A stretch of DNA of 39,740 nt from Desulfobacteraceae bacterium (GCA_011389515.1 JAABUA010000027.1:1-39740); one strand, 5' to 3'; numbered from the stretch's first letter, positions 1 to 9,182 are shown. Numbers and translations: made by a program. Notes: a model not told the origin generated them from the letters alone.

Positions 1-2274
1 AGTCTGGATGCGGAAGCCAAAGATATGATTGACGGATATGTGGCCGGTTTCAACCGGCGGATCGACGAAGTGGCACAAAATCCGGCGCAGCTCCCCTTTG
101 AATTCCATGCACTTACCCGGCAGCTGGGCCTTGATGCGTTTTTCGTGCCGGAATATTGGACCGCTGAAGACGTTATGGCATGGCAGGCCGCAATGCTTCG
201 GAATTTTGACCCGGAAGCGACCAAACAGGGGCAGCTCGATAACGCCGCGCTGCTGCAGTATTTGGCCGCGCGATATGGTGATATTCAGGGAATGGTCATG
301 TTCAATGACCTGCGCTGGTCGAACGATCCTTCCGCCACAACCTATATTCCGGATCCGGCAGGGCTATCCGCCAGTGGAGGAGCCGCAATGCAGGCAATGC
401 CGTCGCAGGATACGGAAAACCATGATCTTGCCGGTCTTCGCAGGATGGGAGATCTCTCCGGGGTAGCCCAAAATGTTGAGCGGATGTGGACGGACCGTGA
501 GGAAAATCTGAAAAAAATCAATGCATTTCCTGAGATAGGATCCTATGCCTGGACCATATCCGGCGACAAGACGGCATCCGGGAATCCCATTATCTATTCC
601 GGTCCGCAGATGGGATTCAGTACGCCTGCCATCTGCGCGGAAGGTTCCATTGACGCCGGCGGGCTCAAAATTTCCGGAATGGTAATTCCGGGACTCCCGG
701 GCATTGTCATTGGGCGCACCCCGCATCATGCATGGTCCATGCAGGTAGGACATGCCCGGACCCTGGATTATTATTTCGAGCAGCCGCCGGGTCTGGCTCC
801 GGAAGGCTACTACACGTCCCGCATGGAAACCTTCCAGGTGGCCGGACAGGATCCGGTGACCATCCAGGTGTATCGAACCCCGAACGGCCCGGTGGTCAAT
901 CCCATGCCGTTTGATCCGGATACGTATGTTCCCAGTGCTGAAAACCCCATCGTATCCTATAAATATGCGCACTGGGGCATGGAGCTTCAGACTGTTTCCG
1001 CTTTTCTGAAAATGGCTCAGGCAAAAAGCATGGACGCATTTGGCGCCGCCCTTGAAGATGTGGGGGTTTCCCAGCATTTCTGCTACGCCGACCGTAAGGG
1101 CAATATCGCCTACTGGATGTCGGGCGTGGATCCGGTTCGTCAGGATTTCAATGCCGACGGAAAGCGTGTCGACTGGCGGCTCCCCCAGGGGACGCTGGTC
1201 GATCCGGTCCAGTGGAGCGCGGACAAACGCAAGCCGCTTTCCACGGATCGCAATACGGACCAGGGATTTTATACCGGGTGGAACAACAAGTCCAGTGTCG
1301 AATACCCCAACAGCGCCAACAATATGAGCTATTTTTTCGGCCCCTTTCATCGGGCCCACGTGCTGGAAGAGTATCTTTCGGCCAATGACAACCTGACCTT
1401 CGAGGAAATTCGTGACCTGGCCCTGAATATTGCCACTACGGATTCTTTCGGCTCCGGCGGCAATCCATGGGCATTCGTGGAAGACGATTTCCGCGGTGCC
1501 GTTCTGGCCGATCCCACGGATGATCGAATGGCTGCCCTTGAGATAATGGACGACTTTGACGGTCACTTTGTGGCCGGTGGTCCGGAAAACTGGGCGGACG
1601 GGATGGACCGGTCCGATGGCTGGATGCTGGCCGATGCCTGGATTCGCGAGGTTCTTCGGCTCACGTTTGTGGATGAGCTTGCCGGATCCGTTCAATACGA
1701 CGCGGAAGAAGAAGAACTCAAAAACCTCACCGTTCTTTTTAACGTGCTGCTGCACGGCCTTGCCGGTGATGGCTCATCGGTTATAAAAAATTACAACTGG
1801 TTTCAGAACAATGCTGATCCGGATGCACCCCAGACGGCCGAAGAGATCATCCTTGCCGCCCTGGACAATGTGCTGGCGGAGCAGTTGCCGTTGGAGGGGC
1901 GGCCATGGGGCGTAGGGGAAAGAAAGGTAGAACCCTTTAATCATCCAATGTTTCCGGATCCCCTTCATACCATGCCCTTTTCATCCCGATCCACCTATGC
2001 CCATGTCGTGGAGATGGCCGCAGACGGCCAGGAACGCATCGAGAGCATGTTCGCACTTGGCCAGTCCGGAACGATACTTGCCGATGTGTCCGGGATACCT
2101 GTATTTGACGAGAATTTTTCCTCCATGACAGACGTGTATGATGACTTTTCGCACCGCGATTTTCCGGTGCTCAAAGCCGCCGCTACAGATGACGATGATG
2201 ACGACGACGATGAAGATGACGACAAAAAAAGCAGTAGCAGCAGCACCTGCTTCATTAGCTCACTGCTGCGCTGA
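1..2274 (+). CDS. Penicillin acylase family protein (5' end missing)
   Basis: This is an N-terminal nucleophile hydrolase of the penicillin/acyl-homoserine-lactone acylase family, which cleaves amide bonds and matures by self-cleavage. The frame is open from base 1, so the start lies outside the window; 757 codons are visible. The likely nucleophile is the Ser of GSYAW (codon 181, base 541), aligning with the Ser that begins the beta chain in penicillin G acylase. It is followed by the family block SGPQMGF. The oxyanion-hole Asn is probably in GWNNK (codons 428-429). The signal peptide expected for a periplasmic enzyme would be upstream. The C-terminus is unusual: 11 Asp and one Glu in 12 codons (2188-2223), then KKSSSSSTCFISSLLR. 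The substrate cannot be told from sequence; family membership is firm. Confidence 0.9.
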   Translation, partial: SLDAEAKDMIDGYVAGFNRRIDEVAQNPAQLPFEFHALTRQLGLDAFFVPEYWTAEDVMAWQAAMLRNFDPEATKQGQLDNAALLQYLAARYGDIQGMVMFNDLRWSNDPSATTYIPDPAGLSASGGAAMQAMPSQDTENHDLAGLRRMGDLSGVAQNVERMWTDREENLKKINAFPEIGSYAWTISGDKTASGNPIIYSGPQMGFSTPAICAEGSIDAGGLKISGMVIPGLPGIVIGRTPHHAWSMQVGHARTLDYYFEQPPGLAPEGYYTSRMETFQVAGQDPVTIQVYRTPNGPVVNPMPFDPDTYVPSAENPIVSYKYAHWGMELQTVSAFLKMAQAKSMDAFGAALEDVGVSQHFCYADRKGNIAYWMSGVDPVRQDFNADGKRVDWRLPQGTLVDPVQWSADKRKPLSTDRNTDQGFYTGWNNKSSVEYPNSANNMSYFFGPFHRAHVLEEYLSANDNLTFEEIRDLALNIATTDSFGSGGNPWAFVEDDFRGAVLADPTDDRMAALEIMDDFDGHFVAGGPENWADGMDRSDGWMLADAWIREVLRLTFVDELAGSVQYDAEEEELKNLTVLFNVLLHGLAGDGSSVIKNYNWFQNNADPDAPQTAEEIILAALDNVLAEQLPLEGRPWGVGERKVEPFNHPMFPDPLHTMPFSSRSTYAHVVEMAADGQERIESMFALGQSGTILADVSGIPVFDENFSSMTDVYDDFSHRDFPVLKAAATDDDDDDDDEDDDKKSSSSSTCFISSLLR

Positions 2275-2317
2275 TAACTAACAGCCGGTAGTCGATTGTA
2301 TCATTGCGATTAATCCA

Positions 2318-2350
2318 GGGGGGTGTGGTATCTCCACATCCCCCTTTACC
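2318..2350 (+). terminator. Hairpin after the acylase gene
   Basis: A G-rich arm (2318-2328) pairs with a C-rich arm (2334-2344) through 11 pairs, including one G-T, around a 5-base loop. The downstream T-run is short (TTT), so this may be a weak intrinsic terminator or a 3'-end stabilising hairpin. It lies 44 bases past the acylase stop and 116 bases before lnt, separating two same-strand genes. Confidence 0.5.
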
Positions 2351-2380
2351 GTTGGTATATTGTAAAATTGCAGTTAATTC

Positions 2381-2409
2381 TTGTTCCGGCGTGCCGTATA
2401 TCGTATGTA
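2381..2409 (+). promoter_or_regulatory. Possible sigma70-like promoter for lnt-prfB-thiEL
   Basis: TTGTTC (2381-2386) and TATGTA (2404-2409) are separated by 17 bases, about 50 bases upstream of the lnt start. The match is only moderate, so the call rests mainly on spacing and on lying after the hairpin at 2318. Nothing else is evident in the 2275-2459 gap. Confidence 0.3.
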
Positions 2410-2459
2410 AACAGATTTTGTGCATAACTCACAACCAATAACCTGCAGCTTGTTACACA

Positions 2460-4064
2460 ATGAACATACACCCGGAAAAGCGCGTACGCATCTTCTTCAG
2501 TATTGCAGGCGGGATAGCGCTTACATGTGCATTTGACAATATCGGATTGGGGTTTTTGGCATGGCTCGCCCTGGGAATCCTGCTTTTCGGGCTTCGGAAC
2601 GCCGGGGTAAAGGAAGCCGTTTACCTGGGCCTACTGGCGGGTTTTGTTCATTATTTGACCCTTCTTTACTGGCTGGTCCCCACCATGCACCGGTACGGGC
2701 CGCTGCCCATCTGGTTGAGCGTTGGGGCGCTTATGCTCCTTGCGTTTTATCTTGCCCTTTATTTCGCTTTGTTTTCAGGGGTGGTGACCGCCGTGGTGAA
2801 GCGGCCGGTTTTTCTGGTTTTTGCGGTCCCGGTGTTCTGGGTGTCCCTTGAATACATCAAGACTTTTCTTTTTTCAGGATTTCCGTGGGGATTGATTGGT
2901 TACAGCCAGTACAACTACCTGCACCTCATCCAGGCAGCGGATATTTTCGGTGTTTATGGTGTGTCGTTTTTTGTTGTTGCGGTGAATGCGGCCCTGTTTG
3001 TATTTTTTTTATATGCAGGCGGCTATGCCTGGCAAAAGACAACCCCCGGCAGGGCGGATGCTGTTTTCTGTTTTTTTTTCATTATCGTGATCTTTGCATT
3101 GAATGCGGGATACGGCCGGTATAAAATACAGGAAACAGGCGGGCTCATGGCGGATGCAGAATGCCTGAACGTGTCGGTTGTCCAGGGGAACATCGAACAG
3201 ACAATGAAATGGGATGACGCCTATGTCCAGTCAATCGTGGACAGGTATATCCACCTGTCGGAAATGGCCTTGTCGTCCGGGTCGCACTTCATCGTCTGGC
3301 CCGAAACGGCCATGCCTTTTTATTTTCTGCAGGAAAGAGCCCAAACCGACAAGGTTCTTGATGCGGTCAGGCGGATGGGAACCTGGTTTTTAATCGGCAG
3401 CCCGTCATATCATCACGATCGTGAGAAGGATGCATTGTGGTTTTATAATTCGGCGTACCTCATAGATGCGGAAGCCCGGTTGGCAGGCGTTTATGATAAG
3501 GTGCACCTTGTCCCTTTCGGAGAGTATGTACCGTTTGCAAAATGGCTGCCGTTTGTGAACCGGATGGTGCATTCCATCGGCGACTTCAAACCGGGTGAAG
3601 AAGGAAAGGTGCTGACCATGGGGGATGCGGATCTTGCTGTCCAGATTTGCTATGAGATTATATTTCCGCACCTTTCAGCGGGGATGGTCAATAACGGCGG
3701 AAACCTGATTGTCAATATCACCAATGATGCATGGTTTGGGAAAACGGCTGGTCCGCGGCAGCATTTTTCCATGGCCGTATTCCGGAGCGTGGAAAACCGC
3801 AGGGCGCTTATTCGCTCCGCAAACACCGGTATAAGTGCCTTCGTTGACCCGGCGGGACGCATAGTGGAGCGCTCCGGGCTCTATGAAACAGCGGTTCTCA
3901 GCCATTGCGTGCCGGTGATTACAGGAAGGAAATCATTTTACACCCGATATATGAATTTGCTGCCCGTTGTCTGCCTTGCGGTGTCATTGTCGATACTGGC
4001 GGCGGCGGGAATAAGACGGAAAAGAAGATATAATGGAGGAAAAGAAGATGAACGGCGATATTAA
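2460..4064 (+). CDS. lnt: Apolipoprotein N-acyltransferase
   Basis: Lnt transfers the third acyl chain from phospholipid to the N-terminal Cys of diacylated lipoproteins in the inner membrane, the last step of lipoprotein maturation. The 534-residue length is normal. The N-terminal ~210 residues form a multi-span membrane domain, followed by a periplasmic nitrilase-like domain. The catalytic triad is visible: Glu in VWPETAMPF, Lys in YDKVHLVPFGEYVPF and Cys in QICYEIIFP. A last hydrophobic segment near 500-520 re-enters the membrane. It is the first gene of a run with prfB, whose start lies inside its last codons. No strong ribosome site precedes the ATG. Confidence 0.95.
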   Translation: MNIHPEKRVRIFFSIAGGIALTCAFDNIGLGFLAWLALGILLFGLRNAGVKEAVYLGLLAGFVHYLTLLYWLVPTMHRYGPLPIWLSVGALMLLAFYLALYFALFSGVVTAVVKRPVFLVFAVPVFWVSLEYIKTFLFSGFPWGLIGYSQYNYLHLIQAADIFGVYGVSFFVVAVNAALFVFFLYAGGYAWQKTTPGRADAVFCFFFIIVIFALNAGYGRYKIQETGGLMADAECLNVSVVQGNIEQTMKWDDAYVQSIVDRYIHLSEMALSSGSHFIVWPETAMPFYFLQERAQTDKVLDAVRRMGTWFLIGSPSYHHDREKDALWFYNSAYLIDAEARLAGVYDKVHLVPFGEYVPFAKWLPFVNRMVHSIGDFKPGEEGKVLTMGDADLAVQICYEIIFPHLSAGMVNNGGNLIVNITNDAWFGKTAGPRQHFSMAVFRSVENRRALIRSANTGISAFVDPAGRIVERSGLYETAVLSHCVPVITGRKSFYTRYMNLLPVVCLAVSLSILAAAGIRRKRRYNGGKEDERRY

Positions 4065-5152
4065 GGAACAGATCAGCGGTTTTTATAAGACACTTGAACA
4101 GCTACAGGAGTATCTTTGACATAAACGGCAAGAAAGAACGTATTGCCGAAATGGAAAAGGCGGTCAATGACGAAAACCTTTGGAATGATCCGGATAAGGC
4201 AAAAGCCCTTTTGAAGGAAAGGGCTTTTTTGACCGCCAGGGTGGATAACTGGCAGGATCTTTATGCCCAGGTGGAAGAATGCGATGTCCTTTTTGAACTG
4301 GGAGAGGAAGAATCGGATGAGACCACCATCGCCGAAGCGGCCCGCCAGGCAGGACGGCTTGAAAAGAAGCTGAAGGCGTTTTCCCTTCAGGCGATGCTCA
4401 ATGGCGAGGACGATGATCGCAACGCCATTGTTTCCATCAATGCAGGGGCCGGCGGGACCGATGCCCAGGACTGGGTGCAGATATTGTTTCGCATGTACAG
4501 CCGCTGGTGCGAAAACAAGGGATATGCCGTTGAATTCATGGACTTCCAGGAAGGTGACGAGGCTGGCATAAAGAGCGTGACATTCAACGTGAAAGGCGAA
4601 AACGCCTACGGGTACCTAAAGGTGGAAACCGGTGTTCACCGGCTCGTGCGGATATCCCCCTTCAATGCAAGCGGCAAGCGGCATACTTCTTTTGCTTCCG
4701 TGTTTGTTTATCCGGAGATAGAAGATGATATCCTCATCGAAATTGATGAAAACGATTTGCGCATCGATACGTACCGGGCAAGCGGGGCAGGAGGTCAGCA
4801 CGTCAACAAGACGTCCAGCGCGGTCCGCATCACCCACCACCCGACCGGCATCGTGGTTCAGTGCCAGCAGGAAAAATCGCAGATAAGGAACCGCGAAAAA
4901 GCGATGAAGGTGCTGCGCGCACGCTTGTACCAGCATGAAAAACAAAAACAGGACCAAAAACTGCAAGAGATTCATGACAACAAGGAAGAAATCGCCTGGG
5001 GCAGCCAGATCCGATCCTATGTTCTCAATCCGTACCAGATGGTCAAGGATCATCGGGTCAACATGGATATCGGAAATGTGGATGCCGTTCTTGACGGTGA
5101 CATCGATCCGTTTATCGAAAAGGTTCTGCTTGCGGATCATGCCGAGGAGTAA
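4048..5152 (+). CDS. prfB: Peptide chain release factor 2, made by programmed +1 frameshift
   Basis: RF2 recognises UAA and UGA stops and triggers peptide release. The first frame starts at ATG 4048 (GGAGGA at 4035-4040, inside the end of lnt), reads 23 codons (MNGDIKEQ...LQEYL) and meets TGA at 4117. Shifting +1 at CTT-TGA-C continues at GAC 4118 as DINGKKER and runs to 5152, giving 367 residues, the usual RF2 length. The stop-recognition tripeptide SPF (RISPFNASG) and the catalytic GGQ (GAGGQHVN) are both present. The in-frame TGA is autoregulatory: low RF2 allows time to shift. The gene overlaps lnt by 17 bp and is followed 5 bp later by thiEL. It should not be annotated as starting near 4094. 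Confidence 0.96.
4106..4120 (+). promoter_or_regulatory. prfB programmed frameshift signal
   Basis: The signal is AGGAG-TAT-CTT-TGA-C. AGGAG (4106-4110) acts as an internal Shine-Dalgarno three bases before the slippery CTT, with TGA at 4117 and C as the base after the stop. The canonical E. coli site has AGGGGG in place of AGGAG; everything else is identical. Confidence 0.93.
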
Positions 5153-5157
5153 AACCC

Positions 5158-6771
5158 ATGCCTGAAAAAGACCTTTCATCAAGGCTCAGATTTTATTTCA
5201 TCGTGGACTGCGATTCGCCGCTTCCACTGGATAAACAGGTAAAAGCCGCCCTTCTGGCCGGCGCTACCATGGTGCAATACCGCAACAAGAATTTCAAAAC
5301 CAGTGATTTTAAAACCCTTGAAACCCTTTGCCATTTGTGCCGGACGAACCATGTGCCGTTTATCGTAAACGACGATATCACGCTGGCCCGGGCAGTGGGC
5401 GCCGACGGCGTGCATCTGGGTCAGTCGGATGAAACCCATTCCCTGGCCCGAAAGATCCTGGGTGAATACGCCGTTATCGGAGCATCCATATCCACGTTGG
5501 ATGAGCTTTCAGGGACGGAGCTTATCCACTGCGACTATATCGGTGTCGGTCCTGTTTTTCATACGGCAACCAAATCGGATGCCAATCCGGTGATCGATCC
5601 CCGGGGGCTGTCGGAAATCGTTCGAATGTCCCCTTTGCCGGTGGTGGCTATAGGCGGCATCAATGCCGGCAATGCCGGGTTGTGTTTTTCCGCCGGAGCA
5701 TCCGGGGTTGCCGTTATCAGCACGATCACCCGGGCGGGAGATCCTTCTGGAAACGCACTTGCCCTCGGAGCTGCATGCGGATGTTCGCCGCGTTTGCTGA
5801 AAACACCCTGGACAGATGAGTTCGAACTTATCGACCGAATGGTGACAACCTGCGCGTCATCTGCGAAATCACCGTTGCTGAAGGTCCCCCCGGGTGATGA
5901 CGCCGCTTTGTTTGCAGATATTGTCAACCCCGTATTTACTACCGATACCCAGCGTGAGGGCGTTCACTTCCGCCGGTACTGGCAGGAAATGGATGAAATC
6001 GGGAAAAGGGCGGTCGAAATCACGTTTTCCGATCTTGCCGCATCCTATGCCAAACCCGTGGGTCTTTTTGTCAATCTATGCATTCCTGCGGAAACAGCCG
6101 AGGAGGATGTCGTGGATCTCTACAGGGGGATCGATCATGTTTTGTCCCTCCATGGCGCGGCCTTGGCCGGCGGCAACCTCTCATTGGGTCCGCTGTTCAC
6201 CCTTGACCTGTTTGCGGCAGGGGAGGGAAGCGATATTTTTCCCATGCGCAATGCCGCCACGCCCGGTGACGGGTTGTATGTGACCGGACCGCTCGGCCTT
6301 GCCCGCTCGGGACTCGAATGTCTTGCCAAAGGAGATTTTTCCTTTCCCGGGCTCGTTGATGCATTCAAGTTTCCGCGTGCCCGCTTCGATGCGGCGGATA
6401 TCCTCTGCGCAAACGGTGTCGCCTGCGCCATGGATATCAGCGACGGACTCCACGGAGATGCCTCCCATATTGCCGTGGCCTCCGGTGTAAGTATCCGGTT
6501 CGAGCCGAAATTGCTGGCGATCGATCCACAGCTTGCGGCCTACTGCGCAAAATACGGACTTGATCCCGCCCGCCAGGTGCTGGCAGGCGGGGATGATTAT
6601 GAACTGCTGTTTGCATGTCGGCCGGAAGTTTTTGAAAAACTCTCTTCCGCACTACCTGGGGCCTGCCGGGTTGGATCCATTGTGTCGAAGCAGGACCAGC
6701 TGTGCCTGGGGGCCCCGGAAGGAACAGCCTCCTATCGGCACGGCCGGCGAGAAACCGGAAATCATGGCTGA
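5158..6771 (+). CDS. thiEL: Fused thiamin-phosphate synthase / thiamin-monophosphate kinase
   Basis: The 537-residue protein joins two successive steps of thiamin diphosphate synthesis. Residues ~1-205 are ThiE, which couples the pyrimidine and thiazole phosphates: MVQYRNKN, VNDDITLARAVGADGVHLGQ, IGVGPVFHTATK and VVAIGGINAGN. Residues ~220-530 are ThiL, which phosphorylates thiamin monophosphate: DEFELIDR, PPGDDAA, TTDTQREGVHF, DISDGLHGD and GGDDYELLF. There is no stop or frame change between the halves, and both keep their signature motifs, so both activities are expected. The gene begins 5 bp after prfB. No TPP riboswitch is seen immediately upstream. Confidence 0.93.
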   Translation: MPEKDLSSRLRFYFIVDCDSPLPLDKQVKAALLAGATMVQYRNKNFKTSDFKTLETLCHLCRTNHVPFIVNDDITLARAVGADGVHLGQSDETHSLARKILGEYAVIGASISTLDELSGTELIHCDYIGVGPVFHTATKSDANPVIDPRGLSEIVRMSPLPVVAIGGINAGNAGLCFSAGASGVAVISTITRAGDPSGNALALGAACGCSPRLLKTPWTDEFELIDRMVTTCASSAKSPLLKVPPGDDAALFADIVNPVFTTDTQREGVHFRRYWQEMDEIGKRAVEITFSDLAASYAKPVGLFVNLCIPAETAEEDVVDLYRGIDHVLSLHGAALAGGNLSLGPLFTLDLFAAGEGSDIFPMRNAATPGDGLYVTGPLGLARSGLECLAKGDFSFPGLVDAFKFPRARFDAADILCANGVACAMDISDGLHGDASHIAVASGVSIRFEPKLLAIDPQLAAYCAKYGLDPARQVLAGGDDYELLFACRPEVFEKLSSALPGACRVGSIVSKQDQLCLGAPEGTASYRHGRRETGNHG

Positions 6772-6812
6772 AGGAAAAGCCAACCCGACCCTAAAAGAAA
6801 AAAGGATAGGCA

Positions 6813-7265
6813 ATGAAATATTCAGAAGCAAAATTCGGCAGGGTGTTTGTGATCCGCCTTGAAGATGGCGATATCGTGCATGAAGCCGTTGAATCCCTTG
6901 CCGCGGAAAATGGCGTAACGGCCGGAGCGCTTGTCATCCTTGGGGGAGCGGACAAGGGCAGCCGACTCGTGGTCGGCCCCGAAGACGGGCGTGCCGAGAC
7001 CATCGTCCCAATGACAAAATTGCTTGAAAACGTAAACGAGGTGGCCGGCACAGGAACGCTTTTCCCGGATGAAAACAACCGTCCCGTGCTTCACATGCAC
7101 ATGGCGTGCGGCAGGGAGGATAACACCGTCACCGGGTGCGTACGCACGGGGGTGAAAGTGTGGCACGTAATGGAAGCCGTCTTGTTTGAACTCACGGATA
7201 CCCATGCCGTGCGAAAACCGGACCCCATCACCGGCTTTGCTCTCCTTTCCCCGGATGGCAGATAG
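6813..7265 (+). CDS. PPC/DUF296 domain protein
   Basis: A 150-residue protein made entirely of the PPC (DUF296) fold, known in plant AT-hook proteins and in small bacterial proteins. Visible family features are an N-terminal FVIRLEDGD strand, VTAGALVILGGADKG and the histidine cluster LHMHMACG, a probable metal site. Bacterial members form trimers, and their role is poorly defined; DNA binding is often stated in databases but not shown by this sequence. It lies 41 bp after thiEL on the same strand. The ATG at 6813 follows AAAAAAGGA. Confidence 0.85.
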   Translation: MKYSEAKFGRVFVIRLEDGDIVHEAVESLAAENGVTAGALVILGGADKGSRLVVGPEDGRAETIVPMTKLLENVNEVAGTGTLFPDENNRPVLHMHMACGREDNTVTGCVRTGVKVWHVMEAVLFELTDTHAVRKPDPITGFALLSPDGR

Positions 7266-7358
7266 CCGATGACTGGAAAGGAACCCGAAAAATTCATTAT
7301 CGTATCTATGGCAAAATTTGCGGCATAACCCATAATTTCCAGTTAAAGAAGGTTGAAC

Positions 7359-8765
7359 ATGATCATTCCCATAATTCTGGCCGGCGGCTCCGGAACCCGG
7401 CTCTGGCCGCTTTCCCGCAAGCTTTTTCCGAAACAGCTCTTACGTCTGACGCGGGACAGGACGCTGCTCCAGGAGACCATTCTCAGGGTCAAAGGTGCAA
7501 GCGATATGGTTGATCCGATTGTTATCTGCAATGCATCATACCGATACATCATCGCCGAACAATTGCGGGAAATAAAGGTCACACCGCATTCCCTTGTCCT
7601 GGAGCCGGCGGGGAGAAGCACGGCGCCGGCGGTTGCCGTGTCGGCAATAATGGCCATGGACATGGATCCGGACGCTACGATACTGGTGTTGCCTTCCGAT
7701 CACCTCATACCCGATATAAAAAAATTTCACGGGGCACTGGGTGCCGGCGCCTGCTTTGCTGGTCGGAGCCGTCTGATCACCTTCGGTGTTGTTCCGAATG
7801 CGCCGGAAACGGGATATGGCTATATCCGCAAAGGAGCAAAAGCTGATTGTCTCTGCGACACCCGGCACGAAGCCTTTGAAATTTCCGAATTTGTCGAAAA
7901 ACCGGATATTTCGACTGCCCGGAAATATGTCGGGTCCGGCGAATACTGCTGGAATTCGGGCATGTTCATGTTCCGGGCGGCGGATATCCTTCGGGAGATG
8001 GAAACGCTTTCCCCGGAGATACATAACGCATGCTGCATCGCGGTTCGAAAGGGGGTCGCTGACAATGATGCTTTCCTGCTGGATGCGGAGGCATTTGCCG
8101 GTTGTCCATCGGATTCCATCGATTATGCTGTTATGGAAAAGACCCGGCGGGGCGTCATGGTGCCCTTTGACGCGGGCTGGAATGATGTGGGTTCCTGGGA
8201 GGCCCTTTGGGGGCTCGGGGAAAAGGATGCCGGCGACAATGTGGTTAAAGGGGATGTAATCGGACGCGACAACCACGGCTGCCTTGTTTTTGCAGAAAGC
8301 CGGCTTGTGGCCGTACTTGGCATGAATAACGCCATTGTTGTGGAAAGCCCGGACGCCGTCCTTGTGGCGGAGCGGGGGCGCGGCCAGGAAGTCCGGTCAA
8401 TTGTGGATGAACTCCGGGAAGAAGGCCGAAAGGAAGCGAGCCGGCACAATAAAACATTTTTTCAATGGGGCAGGGTAACGCTGATAAGCAGGGATGAAAA
8501 AATGGTGGTGCGGCGGGTGACGGTTAATGAACGGTCCGCCGCAATGGTTTGCACCCCTGTGGGACGCGTTTTGCACTGGATCGTTGCCGATGGAGAAGGG
8601 ATTTTGAGAAAATCCGACGAAACCGTTGTTTTTAAAAATGGTACCGCGATGCAAATCGACCCGGAAAGCGAGGCGGTTTTTGAAAACTGCCATGACACTC
8701 CGCTCGTTTTCATGGAGTTTTATCAGTCGGCAGCCGGAGACGGCGAGCATTTTGGGGGCAGGTAA
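7359..8765 (+). CDS. manC: Mannose-1-phosphate guanylyltransferase with degenerate isomerase domain
   Basis: ManC makes GDP-mannose for polysaccharides. The nucleotidyltransferase part is intact: GGSGTRLWPLSR near the N-terminus, FVEKPD, WNSGMFMF and FDAGWNDVGSWEAL. Bifunctional AlgA/CpsB proteins add a C-terminal phosphomannose isomerase cupin with a Q-x-H-x-H-R-x-E-H-W metal motif. Here that stretch (about residues 393-405) reads VCTPVGRVLHW, keeping only the last His, so isomerase activity is doubtful. The start is ATG 7359 behind AAAGAAGG; an in-frame TTG at 7353 is less likely. The 468-residue length is normal. No capsule or EPS cluster is adjacent. Confidence 0.9.
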   Translation: MIIPIILAGGSGTRLWPLSRKLFPKQLLRLTRDRTLLQETILRVKGASDMVDPIVICNASYRYIIAEQLREIKVTPHSLVLEPAGRSTAPAVAVSAIMAMDMDPDATILVLPSDHLIPDIKKFHGALGAGACFAGRSRLITFGVVPNAPETGYGYIRKGAKADCLCDTRHEAFEISEFVEKPDISTARKYVGSGEYCWNSGMFMFRAADILREMETLSPEIHNACCIAVRKGVADNDAFLLDAEAFAGCPSDSIDYAVMEKTRRGVMVPFDAGWNDVGSWEALWGLGEKDAGDNVVKGDVIGRDNHGCLVFAESRLVAVLGMNNAIVVESPDAVLVAERGRGQEVRSIVDELREEGRKEASRHNKTFFQWGRVTLISRDEKMVVRRVTVNERSAAMVCTPVGRVLHWIVADGEGILRKSDETVVFKNGTAMQIDPESEAVFENCHDTPLVFMEFYQSAAGDGEHFGGR

Positions 8766-8810
8766 TCATACACTTTTTTCAATCATGCAGTCCTTCTCAA
8801 GGATGGGAAA

Positions 8811-9182
8811 ATGAATCGCAGTATGGACGAGAAACCGATATTTGACAAGGCGGACCTGATGGATCGCCTGGATGACGACCACTTGCTTGCCGTGGAACTG
8901 GCGGAATTGTTCATAACGGACGTCAAAAAAAAGCTTTCTTCCCTTCAGGCAGCCATTGAAAAAAGCATCGGCTCGGAAATCGAAAAAGAGGCGCATTCGA
9001 TAAAAGGAGCGGCATCCAATCTTTCCGGGCAGAGAGTTCGCTATCTGGCCGGTTCAATCGAAACAGCAGGAAAAAACAACGATATGAGGGACGCAAAGGC
9101 CGCCATGACAGAACTTACAACTGCTATCGATGATTTCGTCGATGCTTTGTATTCACAGATTATCGATCCGGCGCGTAAATAA
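8811..9182 (+). CDS. Stand-alone Hpt phosphotransfer protein
   Basis: A 123-residue histidine phosphotransfer domain with the phospho-acceptor His at 62 in AHSIKGAASNLSG, flanked by predicted helices. Such proteins relay phosphate between a hybrid kinase's receiver and a separate response regulator. The hybrid kinase at 12062 has two receivers but no Hpt domain of its own, so this protein is a plausible partner (inference from proximity, with an opposite-strand gene in between). AAGGA lies upstream of the ATG. It follows manC by 45 bp and converges on the kinase-like gene with an 18-bp gap. Confidence 0.88.
   Translation: MNRSMDEKPIFDKADLMDRLDDDHLLAVELAELFITDVKKKLSSLQAAIEKSIGSEIEKEAHSIKGAASNLSGQRVRYLAGSIETAGKNNDMRDAKAAMTELTTAIDDFVDALYSQIIDPARK

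Noticed and set aside
364..1755. 463-codon open frame on the minus strand opposite the acylase gene
   Set aside because: It is antisense to a clear penicillin-acylase coding frame, shows no recognisable domain and is rich in His/Gly/Arg as expected from a shadow frame.
4048..5152. prfB as a frameshifted pseudogene
   Set aside because: The break is exactly at the known CTT-TGA-C programmed site with an upstream AGGAG, and the rest of RF2 is intact.
5100..5160. TPP riboswitch before thiEL
   Set aside because: Only five bases separate prfB and thiEL and no THI-box motifs are visible.
7269..7345. Inverted repeat ACTGGAAA / TTTCCAGT before manC
   Set aside because: Only eight bases separated by about 60 bases, with no terminator features; easily due to chance.
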